A stretch of DNA of 64,000 nucleotides from Haliotis asinina. Lineage: Eukaryota; Mollusca; Gastropoda; Lepetellida; Haliotidae. Below the pieces are notes generated by a model that was not told the DNA's origin, made no database searches, and saw nothing but the letters and a program-made list of their open reading frames with translations. Below, piece by piece: positions 1 to 29,300 of this stretch; the stretch's first letter is position 1, and every line of letters begins with the position of its first letter. The position numbers were made by a program, and so were the translations under genes. The stretch lies in assembly GCF_037392515.1 (NCBI RefSeq), contig NC_090291.1, forward strand, positions 17,325,501 through 17,389,500. The letters run 5' to 3'.

Positions 1-224
1 GTTACATCTGGATACACATTCTGAAGGTTTGCCTTTCAGCTGACAGAATGACAAAAGAATACTATTACGTCTGAATGGCATGAATATGCAAAACAAAACA
101 CATGCTATCTCTCTTCTGGTGTCTTTGTTGAGTCTATTTCAGGTGAATCTGATTTCTCAAAGTCTCCCTGTCCAACTGTTCCTGAACCTGTTTCTTCAGA
201 AGTATGATCAGTGTTGGCCTTTCT
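1..224 (-). other. DUS2: DUS2 3' untranslated region (partial)
   Basis: This is sequence downstream of the DUS2 TAA stop at 225-227. I see no AATAAA on the minus strand here, so the transcript probably ends to the left of the window. No other gene is visible in it. Confidence 0.5.
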
Positions 225-15296
<15,072 letters not shown>

Positions 15297-15673
15297 TTAT
15301 GGTGCTAACAGACTTCAAATATCCATGAAAAACGGAAAAGCACACACACAAAAAAAACCATTATTTTTTTCAAATAATTATAATCAAACATATCACTGAC
15401 ATTTTCAGAAATGCTATTTTGAACTCTTTCTTTACATGGAATGGTGTTGGAACATCGTAATATCAATTTCAGTGAATTTCAATGGTTGTAGTCGAAGTTG
15501 TAGACCACACTGGTTTGTTGATGTGGAAATCCCATGGATTTATAGACGTTGGTAAAATGGGGAAACTTCAAAATCATTGATGATGAAAACTGATAAATGA
15601 CATCAAAAATAAAGAGAGACCAAACATTGATTTCTTGTTTTGGACAGGTATGTGATAAATGTGTCATCAACAA

Positions 15674-15916
15674 GTGAGTGAGTATAGTTTTAAGCTGCAC
15701 TCAGCAATATTCCCGCTAAATGGGGGCAGTCTGTAAATAATCGAGTCTGGACCAGACAATCCAGTGATCATCAGCATGAGCATCGATCTGCGCAACTGGG
15801 AACCAGTGATGTGTCAACCAAGTCAGCTAGTCTGACCACCCGATCCCATTAGTCTCTCTTATGACAAGCATGGGTTGCTGAAGACCTACCTTTTTCTACC
15901 CTGAATCTTCACGGGT
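15674..15916 (-). repeat. SINE family A, near full length
   Basis: The minus strand reads from acccgtgaagattcagg through gggtggtcagactagctgac and tcgatgctcatgctgatgat to ctcactcac. It lies in the DUS2 leader intron. Confidence 0.85.
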
Positions 15917-16144
15917 AGGGCCCCGACAAAGCAATTAACAAAAAACTTTTTGAAAACAATTTTCAAACAGTACCTCACATTCGAAACAAATCACCCCATA
16001 CTAAATAACATTCACAACAACTCAGTTCAACCTGTTTTTGTTGAACAGACTAGTTTTTACACGTCTACGAAACCACCGTAAAACAAACCAATCTTGTCTT
16101 GGCTGCGAATCCACTGAATCTACGAACTGGTTCAGACTATGAAA

Positions 16145-16239
16145 ACACCATAGGTGCTCAACACTGGTACATATTTGGAAGCATGACTTAAATATACAAG
16201 ATACAGAATGGTGTGACACTAACAATGGCGGCCCGGCTC
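16145..16239 (-). repeat. Outer inverted duplication, left copy
   Basis: Read on the minus strand it runs agccgggccgccattgttag..tgtatcttgtatatttaag..catgcttccaaatatg. The same text appears on the plus strand at 18416-18520. It contains GCCGCCATT, a YY1-like promoter word, and directly adjoins the candidate DUS2 exon 1. Confidence 0.85.
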
Positions 16240-16296
16240 ACCTTGGCTCATGTTCGTTACTTCGTCCGAGAATGGACAGTAAAATTTTTGAAAGCT

Positions 16297-18291
16297 TTAA
16301 AGGGGCACTGATGCGGAGCGAATAATGTTTCTCGCCAACGGTCTAATTACGAAATCTAACCGCAAATTGGTCAGCGCCCGCTCCTTCGACCGTGACGGAC
16401 AAAGGAACTGGGCTCCTGTCCATATTAGCAGAATTTCTTCACCTAAACAGTCGGGAGGCCGGATGCCCATCATATGCCATTTCTTTAAAAATATCCATGG
16501 TATTCCTTGTCTGATCGTAAACAAATATCCCAGCAGTGTAGTTCTTTTCGGATGCTTGGATGGTATAGTTACTGATCCAATTTGATCCTATTTCAGTGTT
16601 TTTAACCTGATATTTAATCATGTTACATGAAAATATGATGTCTACAGGCACGTAGCCATTTGTTTCAGTACGGAAGATTGCAAGGCTTTATATTTAGGTA
16701 ATTCTGAGTGTTGGTTCAGCTGTGATAGCAAATATCTTACGAAAATTTTGGTAGCTATGGTAGCTACAATGGTTTATTATTTATGATAATAAAAACACAC
16801 AGTTGATTTATTTGAATTCGTAAACAAAAAACAATGACTTTGCCTTTGGTAGAGAAATCTGAAAATTTTCTTACGTAAAAAACCCTTATTTCAACTATTT
16901 ACCCAAGTACACAGCAAATGCCCGTGTGTATTCCTTATGTAACGAAATTCCGTTGGTATCCTCAAAACAGTTTCGGCCCATAAGTGTTTTCAGGCTGCAT
17001 GCGACACAGAGATTACATCTTCCTTGCTGTAACTCGCGTTTGATGGTGTAAACCTACACGTGTTATTTGTCATCATTCTCTTGATGGTCAATTCATGAAT
17101 TTATAACAGGTATAATTAGTAGTAACACCACTTCGGTTACTCAACAAAGGTTCCCATTTGGCATTTCTCCTGTCTGGAGTAAATACTCAACATTATAAAT
17201 TAAGGTCTGTAATGGCAAATGTATTGTATGTTATGTAATATGTGCATGTAAGTGATGCAAGAGGGTTTATCAACTAAGTTACAAAAACAAACATCGATCA
17301 AAGGATTAACCGATAACTCACTGATTGATTAATTACTTTTATCTTCTAGCGGATTTGTCAAAAGGCAGTGTGTGTAAATGACTACACCCTGTCGTAAAGT
17401 GTAAGTGCAAAAACAACATCCTCCCTTCAAAGAATTAACCGCCCTTACGTTGATTGATTGACTGCTCATTATTGGTTAACTAAATTACTTAGAATAGTGG
17501 ACATCATACCATTAGTTGCCAGGTGTGCTATCTTGGGAGACCAATCAGAGGTTTATCTGGTTTTCACCAACGAAAGACGTGAAACGATGTGTTACTTTTT
17601 CGCAAATGAGACAGTTGTAAGACACGCGACACAGAGCAGGATTACTTACCAGCTGCAGATGAATGGAATACGATTTCTTTTACGTGGATATTGATGGATA
17701 CATTCCTGAACAAGGTAGTAGCCTGACATCGTTGCTATAAAATTAGTCTGTTTTACATTCAGTTTTTTGCATTTTGTTTTAATTTATTTGTTGTAGCATT
17801 CAGCAGAATCTGTATGACAGAAAAAACACACTAGATCGCGTATGTGTGTGAAATAGGATCCACATTGGCATTCTATACAATGTATAAATGTTGCTGTTAT
17901 GTTAGAAATTTACTATGAGTATAGGCAGATCGTGTGTTCTTTTATTAATTTTCAGAATCATACTAGTATGACAATAAACTAGCTAGGGTTATGAGACAAA
18001 ATATAGAGACGTTTTCCGTCCTAATAGTTTTTTACCATTTCTAGCACTGGCAGATGATTAACCTTCAAAGTGTTTCATTTGTTTTCATAATACATTTGGA
18101 ATGAAGTAAAAATGACGTCACCTCAGTTGATCTGTCTATAATTAAACTATCAATTGTGCTTACGGACTGCGCAGCAGAGGTCACGAACCAGTCACGAATT
18201 CTGGGATATCATCCGGGTACTCACGGGAGAAAAACAATAACAAAAGTTTACACCAGTCCACGGAAATTGCTCCGCATCAGTGCCCCTTTAA
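16297..18291. mobile_element. TTAA-flanked inverted-repeat element (piggyBac-like, non-autonomous?)
   Basis: TTAA then AGGGGCACTGATGCGGAGC (16297-16319) is mirrored by GCTCCGCATCAGTGCCCCT then TTAA (18269-18291). TTAA duplication is the signature of piggyBac insertion. No transposase-like frame is present; the longest frames are under 90 codons and unrecognised. A partial internal direct repeat (aaagaattaaccg..ttgattgattgac words) lies near 17290-17340 and 17430-17465. It lies between DUS2 and Nup93. Confidence 0.65.
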
Positions 18292-18415
18292 ATGGAAATA
18301 AAATCAGCAGGTAAGTGATATGCAAGGTACTTTACAGAGGTCAACGGAGTATAAATTGTGCAGTTTTTTCAACGATCAAAGCTACAGAAGCGTTTGACAG
18401 ACCGAAAACGAGGCA

Positions 18416-18520
18416 AGCCGGGCCGCCATTGTTAGTGTCACACCTTTCTATATCTTGTATATTTAAATTTTAAGTCATGCTTCCAAATATGCACCAGTGT
18501 CGAGCGCCGATGGAAAACAT
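18416..18520 (+). repeat. Outer inverted duplication, right copy
   Basis: The partner of 16145-16239 in opposite orientation. Similarity fades after gagcgccgatgg. It points toward Nup93. Confidence 0.85.
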
Positions 18521-20383
18521 CGTCTCCCATTTCAACTCGACAGGGATCACACAACTGAGTGAAGTGATAGAAGCCTCTAGCTGGAGCCAGTTAGCGCTAA
18601 ATATCAAGTCACTTCACTTTAACTAGTATAACACCCGTTAAATAAACACGATAAAGCCACGTCATTTTCGCAATAACACCATTTCAAGTGAAAAGTCGCA
18701 TGTTATGATCAGCGCAGCCCTATTCTTTTTATCATGGTCGTGTTCACATGTAATCATGTAAGCGTCAATCTGTATATTTAAAATATTTCAAAGTGTCAAA
18801 TTATTTCATCAATCTATCACAAGTAGTCATAATGCAATCAAAACGTATCCTTACATTTCAGTAGGGCCATGTTTTCATCATGGGGGCGGCCATTTTGATT
18901 GACACGGCATTATGGGTAAAAGGCAGAATATTGCAAAACGCTACTTGGATTGATTAACGGAATGACCTCCAATTCTAAAGCCACATTTGTTTCCATTAAA
19001 AACGAGAAACAAATTATAAAATATAAGCTTTAATTGTTTATATTGTAAGATGAGTTTAAAATGTATATTGTGTTATCTGTTCCTATTTACCTCACTATTG
19101 AGATATTTAAATGTTTCGTTTCTTGACTTAACATTTGTATAAACCACAATTCAGGAAACGGAAGCCCCCTTCCCCGCGAAGCGCTTCAAACTTGCGTTTA
19201 GATTTCAACATCATCGTGTATCTGCATTTATCCAGGTTACTGACAAACATTCTATACTTAACTTGGCATCCATTTGATTATCCTATCTCAGTTTTGAAGA
19301 AATTAGTGAGAGATGTTTTGCTTTAGCTTTGATTGTCACAGGAAACTGTTTATCAACCACTTTCGTTTATCTGTTCAAAGGCAATACATTGCGTTTTCAG
19401 ACTTTCCTATCTGTGATTGAGGTAAATGTGTCGTTTGTACTGTATATACAGATGAGGTTCAGTACACAGATAGGCGATGGAAGCAATACAGTCAGCGAAG
19501 TGGTGCTTACAACCGCACTGTTTCACTCTCAGCTTCAGCCGGCTCATCTGCATACTCTCCTACCTCCAATGAAAAAAACCCCAAATTACAAACTGTCATG
19601 CATACCTCACTCTATATGTACATTCAGTTAAGTAGAACAGTGTCCCAGAGTGAGCTGAATTTGATAATCTGGTGATTTCGATGATTGTTTTGCTAGCGCT
19701 ATATTAGGGAAGTACATGCACAATCATTCACAAACAGTTTCATCGGTATGGTGGATGTCGAGTTCCTGTCATGAGATGTTTAATTGACAGTTGAAATCTG
19801 GAAGTTAAGTTGTGTAAAGAGCAAATAAACATCAATATTATTTACCCGAGATTGTTAAAACCATTTCAGATTCAAAGTCAACTGCCTGTATAAAAAAAAC
19901 TAGTGAGTGAAATTCAGCAAGATCAGTCATCTGCTAGTGACAGGTTATGTATAAGACAGGAAGCCACATGATGTAAACACTCTCTCACAGTGAGGAGGGA
20001 AAAATATGGCTCATCGTCAAAAACACGCACGAAAGACCGGATGTGGCAAGTGGCTACAGTTCGCCTATACAATAACAATGTCATCAACGCTATTTTTATA
20101 GGAAACACATGATAAACCCCTAACACTGGGATATAAGAAACAATCAGTGAACTTAGTTCAGTGCTGGAATTTTACACCGACTGTGTGAAAAAAGGAGGAT
20201 ATGGGCTCTTCCGGTGTTTGTTTAATATTAGTCGTGTTTTGGTCAGGAAAACCTACTGTATCTTTGCACACATACGTTGCTAATTATAATTGTCAATATG
20301 AGAATGCTCATTAAAGACTTGGTATGTTTGTGTCAACAGCAGTTTAGCAGCAAGTATCATTAGTAGCACCACCCTGACCCACA
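18521..20383 (+). promoter_or_regulatory. Nup93 upstream region and 5' leader
   Basis: No coding exon is recognised here. GGCGGCCATTTTG at about 18887-18899 and the ETS-like CTTCCGG at about 20207-20213 are words common in housekeeping promoters. The start codon follows at 20384. No transcription start can be fixed from sequence alone. Confidence 0.3.
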
Positions 20384-23300
20384 ATGGAGGTGGAGGGGTT
20401 TGGCGACCTGCTTCAGCAGGCAGAACAGCTCACCGCTGACATGGACAGTGGGACTGACCTCCCTCACGTTGAGCGGAACCTACATCAGATTCTAGAGGCA
20501 GGACAGAGACTGCTCACAAAGACAGCCCCTGTCAGTCAGGACGCATCTGATGTTAAGGCGTGAGTACAAGAAATGATAATTGCTTTATTATAACAACCCC
20601 TTTTCAAATACTTCTTTCAGCAATTAACATGAAAAAGCATGGCACTTTATTCTTTTATGACTGCCTTTGGAGTATCATATATGAATATATAATGCTATTT
20701 AGAAAGTGTTCCGATGTAATACATGTTCTGCCCATAACATGTCTGTGATTACAATTTTTAAGTAAATTCAGATTCTGGAACTTTTGTTGGATTGAGTCAC
20801 ATTTAGGACTTACACCCCTACCCTCAGTCAGGCACCTAATCTCCAGCACATGAAGCCAACCGTCTAACCCATTCAGCCAATTCACACAAACAGTGGGTCG
20901 TCTGGACTTTGTGTACCGTGCTGATAAGTGTAAGTTGGCATGGCTTCCTTGGCCAAAAGCTCTAAATACACAGTGCCATTTAGAAAGTGGAAATGTAACA
21001 CATGTTGCATTTTGGATTTCACTTTCTTGGTAAAGTACAGATTCTGCTGCTTTTGGTGACTGAGTGGGCTAGATGGCTGACTTTGAGTGCTGGTGATTAG
21101 GTCCTTTACTCTGTGTGTGGGTGTGGGTTTGAGTCCCTGATTGAGTAGATTCTCTACTTGACTGAGAAAGTGTATTCCACAAATAACATGAGTTATTCCA
21201 TTATATAACTCAAGGGAGTGAGTGTGTGTAGTTTTTTGCCGCACTCAGCAATATTCCAGCTATATGGTGGCAGTCTGTAAACAATCAAGACTGGACCAGA
21301 CAATCTAGTGATCAACACCATGAGCATCGACCTGCGCAATTGAGAATAGATGACGAGTCAACCACATCCCGTTAGTCGCCTTTTACGACAAGCATAGCTA
21401 CTTTTTGTGACAAGCATGGATTGCTGAAGATCATTTCTAACATGGATCTTCACAGGTCTATAAAACTGGAATATTGCGAAGTGTGGTAATTAACAACAAC
21501 AAAGACACAGACATTGCATGTAACATGGTTCAGTGTAGGGCAGGAACCCTAGAAACTCAAAGAGGTTTCAAGTCAGTCTTGTATTTCATTGTGATGTCAT
21601 GACTTGTCCCTTTGGACATGTTTCAAGCAGAAATAATGTGTCTGTGTCAAACTATGTGTCTGTGTCAAACTAACTGAACAAAACTTCCCTTCGGTTTTCA
21701 TTTTCAATAGATTACATAAAATGATAGACCTTACATTTGTAGAGACTGAGGCCTTGAGAATGTTATTGCTGAAACATTTAATAATTATAGACTGACGTTT
21801 CACAAGATTGTCAGTATTGTGATTGTTACTGTCTGTAATGATAATTCATTTTAATGATAATTCACTATAAACTGGTACATTGTTCTTAAACAAATGTCAT
21901 TTTTAACATGAGAAAATAAGGAATGCTATTTCTATCTATAAAGATCAAAGAAAGTAAGTAAAAAATAATGAATGGAATTTGGACATACTTAATATAGCAA
22001 TGCAAATTTGAAACATTAAGAAAATAAAAATATTTGTTATGATCTTTAAAGTGCATCCAAATGCAGTAAATTTTTATACTGTTTCTGTTAGAAATATGCC
22101 AGGTTGAAGTCATTTTGATTCTAGCATTTTAGAGGATAGTATTGAAATTAACACAAACCCTTTGAAAAAACCCATGTTGATAGTGTAATGATATCAGTAT
22201 GTATATAACATGTTTGTTTCGGTGTAAAGTGTTTGTGATTAAGGTTGAGGTTAATTGAGGTTTACTGCAATATTGTTTAAATCAAGGTACCACAAAATAA
22301 TCAATTGACAACATGAGGGCAATGATAAGGGGCCTTTCATGCCCAATTTTCTGTCCTGATGATTTCTTCTTCTGTCAGTGCTGAAGTATATTTTTTGACA
22401 TTGGTAGGTCAATTCTACTGGGGTCAAAGGGCTATGCTGTACCTAAGATTGCAGAGAGACTTGAGGGTCTCAAGGCCACCACAACATTTGAGCCGCTGGA
22501 GCCTGTGGCTGACACAGATATTCAGGTAGCATTAGAATGTGGAGAATTTGAGGGTTGACAATTATATTGGCCCACAGGAACCCGATATCGCACTGTAGGT
22601 TAAACATAGACCATAGATCTACACACACGTCATATATATTAATAGAGTAAAGGAGCAGCAGCTGCCATATTGGATTGTCGTGCCGACATCAACTTGTTCC
22701 GATTTCAGGCTGAAATGTATGCTAAGAATTCGGTGACATTCAAAACTGTGCACATGTATCTCTCAATTATACATTTCCACACAGATCCTGCCTGATTTCC
22801 ACGACATAACACCCATTTTATTAACTTTAATATGTCCTCAAACTCAAAAATCAAACCAAAACACCTCTGGGGTGAACGTTATCCCGCATTCGTAGCCTCT
22901 CGCTTGGTTGCTGAACCGAAGTATTTATAGTATCAGTAAACAAGACGGCATGGTTTGAGAGCGAAAAGTCTTGGATGAACTATGAATTTGACGCCTGATC
23001 AGGCTTCAGCAAAAAAAACGATTTTAAATTTTGCGCGAATGTAGTGAACTTGTTCTGGAAAAATTACTTACGTTCAGCGGACCAATGAGATCGCTCGAGA
23101 GGCTACGAGTGCAGGATAATGTTCACCCCATTGGCCCACTAGACAAGTTCTAAAACTGAATTTGAGTAGACAGTAGTAAATCTGAAGTATCCTACGTTAA
23201 GTTGAAAATGTCCGTGTTTTGTTTACCTTTGACATGAATGACTAATTGGAGAAATAGTTGATAGTTCTGTTGATCATTTGTGGAACTGGGTCTTGTTTGG

Positions 23301-26300
23301 TTGCAGGACACAGTGAAAGTAGACATAATACATGACATCCTTTAGTATGTGTTGCTTTAACCCAGATGTTTTTACTTGTGTCAGTTGGTTTCTTCTCATG
23401 TCAAGTAGTGGTGGGCTAGCCCAATGAATAAAGAGCTTTTGTCAATCATGCGTTCAAGTGCCCTATGTACCGCACACTCTGATATTGTTGTTTGTTGTTA
23501 TGTGTACCTCACTGTTTATTTACTTCGTTTTCTGTAGGGATTCCTCAGGAATGAGAGGGAAAATGCCTTCTTAGCTGTAATTGAACAAACAAGAAAACAT
23601 GTAAGTGTTTACAGACATTCTGATCACACAGCAGTTGTCTGAAATCATTGTGATGGATTTATGGCATTTGAAGTTCGTTAAAATAGTTAGAAAATGTGAG
23701 ACAAAATTCCATTGTTCTACAATCAGTAATCTGTGAATGACTTTTAAGTGATAAATGATAACATGTATTCCTTAAGGAAGATTTATTCATAACTTATGAC
23801 AGTTTACTTGAAGGACACAGAAAAAATGAGACAGTATTTTGTTTGTTTTTGAGAGCTATTTTACACTTCAGTGAATTCTTGAAATCATTTTAATCTGAAT
23901 GACAGTTAAATTACTGGCAAAGATAAGTTGAGCAACAGCCTGACAATTGACCCCTATCAGCTTGTATGAGTGCCGCCCACTGGCGCTTGCCATTGTGGAT
24001 GTGTAAATGCATCTCTTAATCATTTGAGTGAAAAATAGTCGTTTAAAGAGATGAAAATAAAGAGATGAATGATATCACTGCTACTCTGTACTGTAGTTAA
24101 AATAATGCTAAGTTTGTCTTCCACAACCATGAACTCATTGTCTAATTTCCTGTCCAGACATTTGAAGAAGCAGAGAGGCGCCAGTGGGAATGTATGGAAA
24201 ATGAGTGGGAACGAGAAAAACAGAAAATTCTCAACACGCTGCTCAGTTCGAGTCAAGATGGTTTGGAGCTGCAGCAGGAGACAGAGGTTTGAGGACATGT
24301 TTGACGTAAACTACATCTGTTGTGAAAAAAACTGAACTCTGTTATTCCAACAATCTTGGTCAGAATAGTACCTACGTACCTTGAGAGGAAGCTAAAATAG
24401 GGGACCTGTAAAGATCTGGTTTTAGTCTTCAGGAAACCATGCTTGTCTTAAGAGGCCATTATGAGGATCGATTGGTTAGGCTTGCTGACTTGGTTGATGT
24501 GTAATTGTATCCCAAATGCATAGATGATTAGATCAATGCTCATTGTTTTGATCTCAGGATTCAGGCCCCCCTAAGTAATTGAAGGAATTGCGTCAATTTT
24601 GAAAGAAGAAGCAAACAAGCTTGTCATAAGAGTCAGTAATATCAAATGTAGTCAGGCTCTTGTGACAAGGTACATATATGCCATTGATCCCTGATGTGTA
24701 ACGTTCATCATACTATCAACAATTGTTTAAGAGGTGGACACTTTATTGATTATAGGGGTAACCTAATGGTTAAAGAGTTTGCTCACCATACCAAAGACCT
24801 TGGTTTGATTCCTCACATGGGTAGAATATGTGGCTTATTTTTTATGTCCTCTTCCGTGATATTGCTGCAATATTGCTAAAAGTGGCACAAAACTGAACTC
24901 ACTGACTCTATATTGTTGCTTGCAGTGACATGACAGTGTTGTCGTTTCAGTCATTCATCGGCGACACGATATACACTCAAGGGAGAAGCAGCTTGGATCA
25001 TGTAGAGATGGCCTATGCCAGACAGGTGTGTGGAGCTCATCTGTTTACACCATTTTTATCGTCTTGCATGTTTTGGCTTCCTCCTGTCAGTTCAAGGGCT
25101 GTAACTCTGTTGTACACTAAACACATCATGTACCATTTCTTTTGCTGTCAGTCTTTGACTGTATACTTGAAGAAATTGACCCTCAGAAACTTGATTTGTT
25201 TCAGACGCTCCAGTTTTGAAACATGGAGCATTTTGGATTATTTAAATATACTATTTGCTTCTTCAAGTTCTAGTTAATTCAGATTGCATCACAAAATTCT
25301 TTAGTATTTATTAACCTGTGTGTACATACTTCTTGTTACCCATGAATCTGAAAAAGCATGATCTTTTCTCCTTCAGAGAGTGCCATAACCAAATTTATTG
25401 CATAAGTAACTGCAGTACTGGCCATTGCTACATTAAACTGATGACTTGGGTGTCATGTACACCTCATTTTGTTTGCCATCTTGACACTGAGTCTCTTTCT
25501 GCTTGCAGGTGTTCATGTACAATGAGCAAGTCATTGAGGGTAGTATACGCCCGAGTTTAGTGGACATGTTTGTAGAAGTAGCCAAGAAAATTGATGACAA
25601 GGTAAGTCAAAGCATCCTTAATAGCGTTTAATTCAGGCAGTGTGGTTTGACACTGCCGTGGGCCATTTTCCAGTAAGGCTTCCATAGTAATGCTGTGGGG
25701 AGTTGAACCTAGACTTTGATTTGACAAACACAAACCCTTGCTAAAAGTATCAACATTGTTTTGTTAATATTCTCATGAGTTCATGATGAATGTCTGTAGG
25801 TGCTCAAACAGCATCATCACCAGAAAATACACCCTACACTTTGCTGCGTTCAGTTTTACAAGCCTATATTTTTAGCTGAATGAACCAAGCCCTTGTAGCC
25901 CTGTAATAGGATGGTAGAAGGGTAGTCGTAGTGCTATGAAGACTTTGAAAACAGCTCTGCCTCATACTGGTGTAGAGTTACTACTGCTGTCATACATAGT
26001 AGAACTAGATGTGTTATGGAAATGTCCATGGCCCTGTGCCTCAATGTGATCATAGCGCCACGACTGTCATGAGTCTGTGTTGTGGTGTGGGTGTTACGCT
26101 TTATGGATCAGGATCCTGTTGATGTTTGTTGTAGAGTGTGTGTGACCTGTGGGACATGGTGCAGTGTATGGTGGAGGTTCCTCTCACCCTCCCAGTAGGG
26201 ACCAGTCCGGCGGCCATGAGGCAGGACAAGCGTATGCAGATGGCCTTTATTAACAAGGCACGGCAGTACCTGGAACAGACGTAAGTGTCTTGCATGGGGC

Positions 26301-29300
26301 AATACTGGGTTAAGGGGTTATGGAAATAAATGGATTATGTGGTCGGGTTCAGTGACCTGGTTTATAAAGTGCAAGTGCACTGAGACTGGAATGATCCTGT
26401 CAGTTGAGTGTTTGGCTGAGTTTTGAAAGTTTTTTCTGTATCTAGAATGGTTCTTTATGTGACACAATTGTTGTGAAGAAAGTATGTGCATTATTCCCCA
26501 TCAGTTATAATTGGCAGCCATATTTCCCGTGGAATACATGCAAGACCAATGTTTCATATTTGTTATCATTTTTTTCAAACCTTTTGAAACCCTCACTGTT
26601 TCAGGTATGTGAAGTACATCAATACAATGATCTATGTGAACCTGCAACAAGCTCAGCTGGGAGGAGTCCCTGGCACACTCAACCTGGTGAAAAGCTACCT
26701 GAAAGTCAGGCCCCCTGTCACAGTGCGGGGGTCAGAGGTGAGCACTTACATTTTCATGTGTTGAAAATAATACATTGGGGATGTAATACAATTACTGACC
26801 TTGACATTTTGTTTCATGAAGCACAACAATTAATGTAACATGGATGTTATTCCTTGATGTGTTACATGTATGATTTTATTGTTCTAGTTATGCTATCTTA
26901 TAAACCAACCTTTATGAGGCACTGAGATTGTACGGTTTTGTGGCAATATAGTGTGTACCTAAATCTATGCATCTATTCAGTCTGCAATGCTCTGTACACA
27001 GGAGGGTTTGATGGATGGTCTGCCTGTATGGGCACTAATCTACTACTGTCTTCGCTGTGGAGATCTCAAGGCTGCTCAGCAAGTTGTGGAAAAAGCTGCG
27101 TAAGTCATACTGGTACTTAGCTAAGAATTCAGAATTCTTGCAAGTAGAAACAAGTTGTGACCGGCTCTGAAGTAACAAGCAGAGCAGGTCACACTTGGCA
27201 CATTGTGACATAAATTTACATTAAAGTTCACAGACTCAGAGTCTGTAATAGTAGATGATGGCCGTTGAGTCCTAGACAATCACGTGATTTATATGGAAAT
27301 CCTAATGGCTTGAATGCCAGCCTATAGTTTTGATGTATGGAAATGAGTCATCTCCCTTATTGGGTTGATGAAACACAGTTGCCACTCAGCATGTTTCAGT
27401 ATTTGCCTTTTTAACCAATAAGAGTCAGTCTACCTGAGACATATTGTGAAGATACTATCTACTCATCATGTTCCTTTCTTAACACAGAGATTGTCTGTGC
27501 ATGTGATCTACATTCGTACTTAGGAAGCTATCAAACTATAATTTGTAACATTATACAAAGAAAGTCAAAATTGAGGGCACCTCTTCAGTGGCACCAGTAA
27601 ACGAAACCACCTGCATATAGTTAAAATGTAATCCTGTCAAATATTATACAAACTGACGATGACAAGTGTAGCAATACTACTAAACCTGGGGCCTCTCCGT
27701 TCATACTGTACAATGGTAACTTTAAGAGGGGGATTCAGTAGTTGATAATATTGAGACCACTAGAAAATATGTATATGTATGTGTAATAACTTTGAATGTG
27801 TTGTTATATTTGGATGTGTTGCAGACATCAGCTTGATGACTTCCCAGGATTCTTCAGGGAATATGTCAACAGTTCCGACCACAGGTGGGTTCTTTTTCTC
27901 TGTTATCGAGTGTCTACATATAAAAGGTTGATTGCATATCCATTTTGCTATCAAAGATCTGCTGGGTTAGTGGTGATGTTATATGCCTATTCACGATGGT
28001 CCTTGCAAACATCAGTTTATTAGATACTATTCAAATGAGATTGGTCAATATATTTTGTTGTTGGATATTATTTTTTTGTACAATAATTAGTTTGGCACGT
28101 TCCCATCCTTTCAGTGTTGAAGCTTAGCTCTCTTGCTTGTACCTGTTTCTTTTTAGTATTTGATGGGTAATTTCAAATGTCAGGACAAAAATGGAGGTTA
28201 TCTGCTCTTACTTTCACAGACTCAGTCCTGGCAGTGACACGAAAATCAAGTTGCAGTATCGACGTATTGTAAAGAACAGCACAGATTCATACAAAAGGTG
28301 AGAACATGCCAGCAGGTGGGTGCTGGGTGGACAGTGTCCATGTCAAGTTTGTGCTGTCTATGTTGGCAAGGATGGTTGTATTATCTTTAGGCAGTTGAGT
28401 TGAGCATTTTAGTTCTGTCATGCTTGCTATTTGAGGTAAGCCTGAAGTGGTGCAAGTGTTAAATGTTTCCCTCTTTGTCAAAACCCATGGTGTTTGTGCT
28501 TGTCATAGGTTGCTCTCTGGCAATGTCAAAGAATGAAATAGAAATATAAAATTATGTGATGAAAAGTAAGCATGTACCAATATTGAAATATAATCCCATA
28601 GTATTGTTTATCCACGCCTATTGTCTTTGACAAGGCTGGAAAAAATAACCACAAGGACCTTGCCGACTGTCATCTTACCAGCCACATGGCTGGAAGCAGC
28701 AGACACCTCACAAAGTTACAACATTTTATGAATGAAAAGGAGTGACTTATAAATTCCTGATAGGGCCCGTGTGTTAAAAAGGAACCATACATACAGATTT
28801 GGATGCTTTCTCACTCATTCTCTAACTTCAAATCGTAAGCTTCGTGAAGAGAGCTGTGAATGGACTGCTGTACTCGACGACAGTATGAAAAGTGAGGTAT
28901 GAGGTAGATGGCGAGAGTTACCTGCTCTTGGCTGTTGGGGGCCCAGGAAGGGGCCCTGTAGGGGTGGTCTCACAAGACAAAAACAAGTTTTTTATTTTGT
29001 AAAATATTTATTCAAATATTGTTACAACTGTCATAGGCATTTTAAAATGGACATTTTAATTAGGAGATAAACGTACTGTGTTGGGAAATTAGATGAATGT
29101 TATGCAGAATTGATGGTCTCTAAATTTCATTTGGAACTGAACGTGTAATAAGGTTTCGGGGGTCAATTCACCTGAAATGGTTAGGTTTGCCAGGATTGAG
29201 TCAAACTCATCATCATCATCGAATTCGTCAAGGTCTGGGCCATATAAGTCTGCACAACTGCCAACTGAAAATATACCGACATCAAGCGCGTCTGTGATGT

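Noticed and set aside
16297-18291. Transposase in the TTAA element
   Set aside because: All frames are under about 90 codons and none shows DDD/DDE-type motifs, so it is called non-autonomous.
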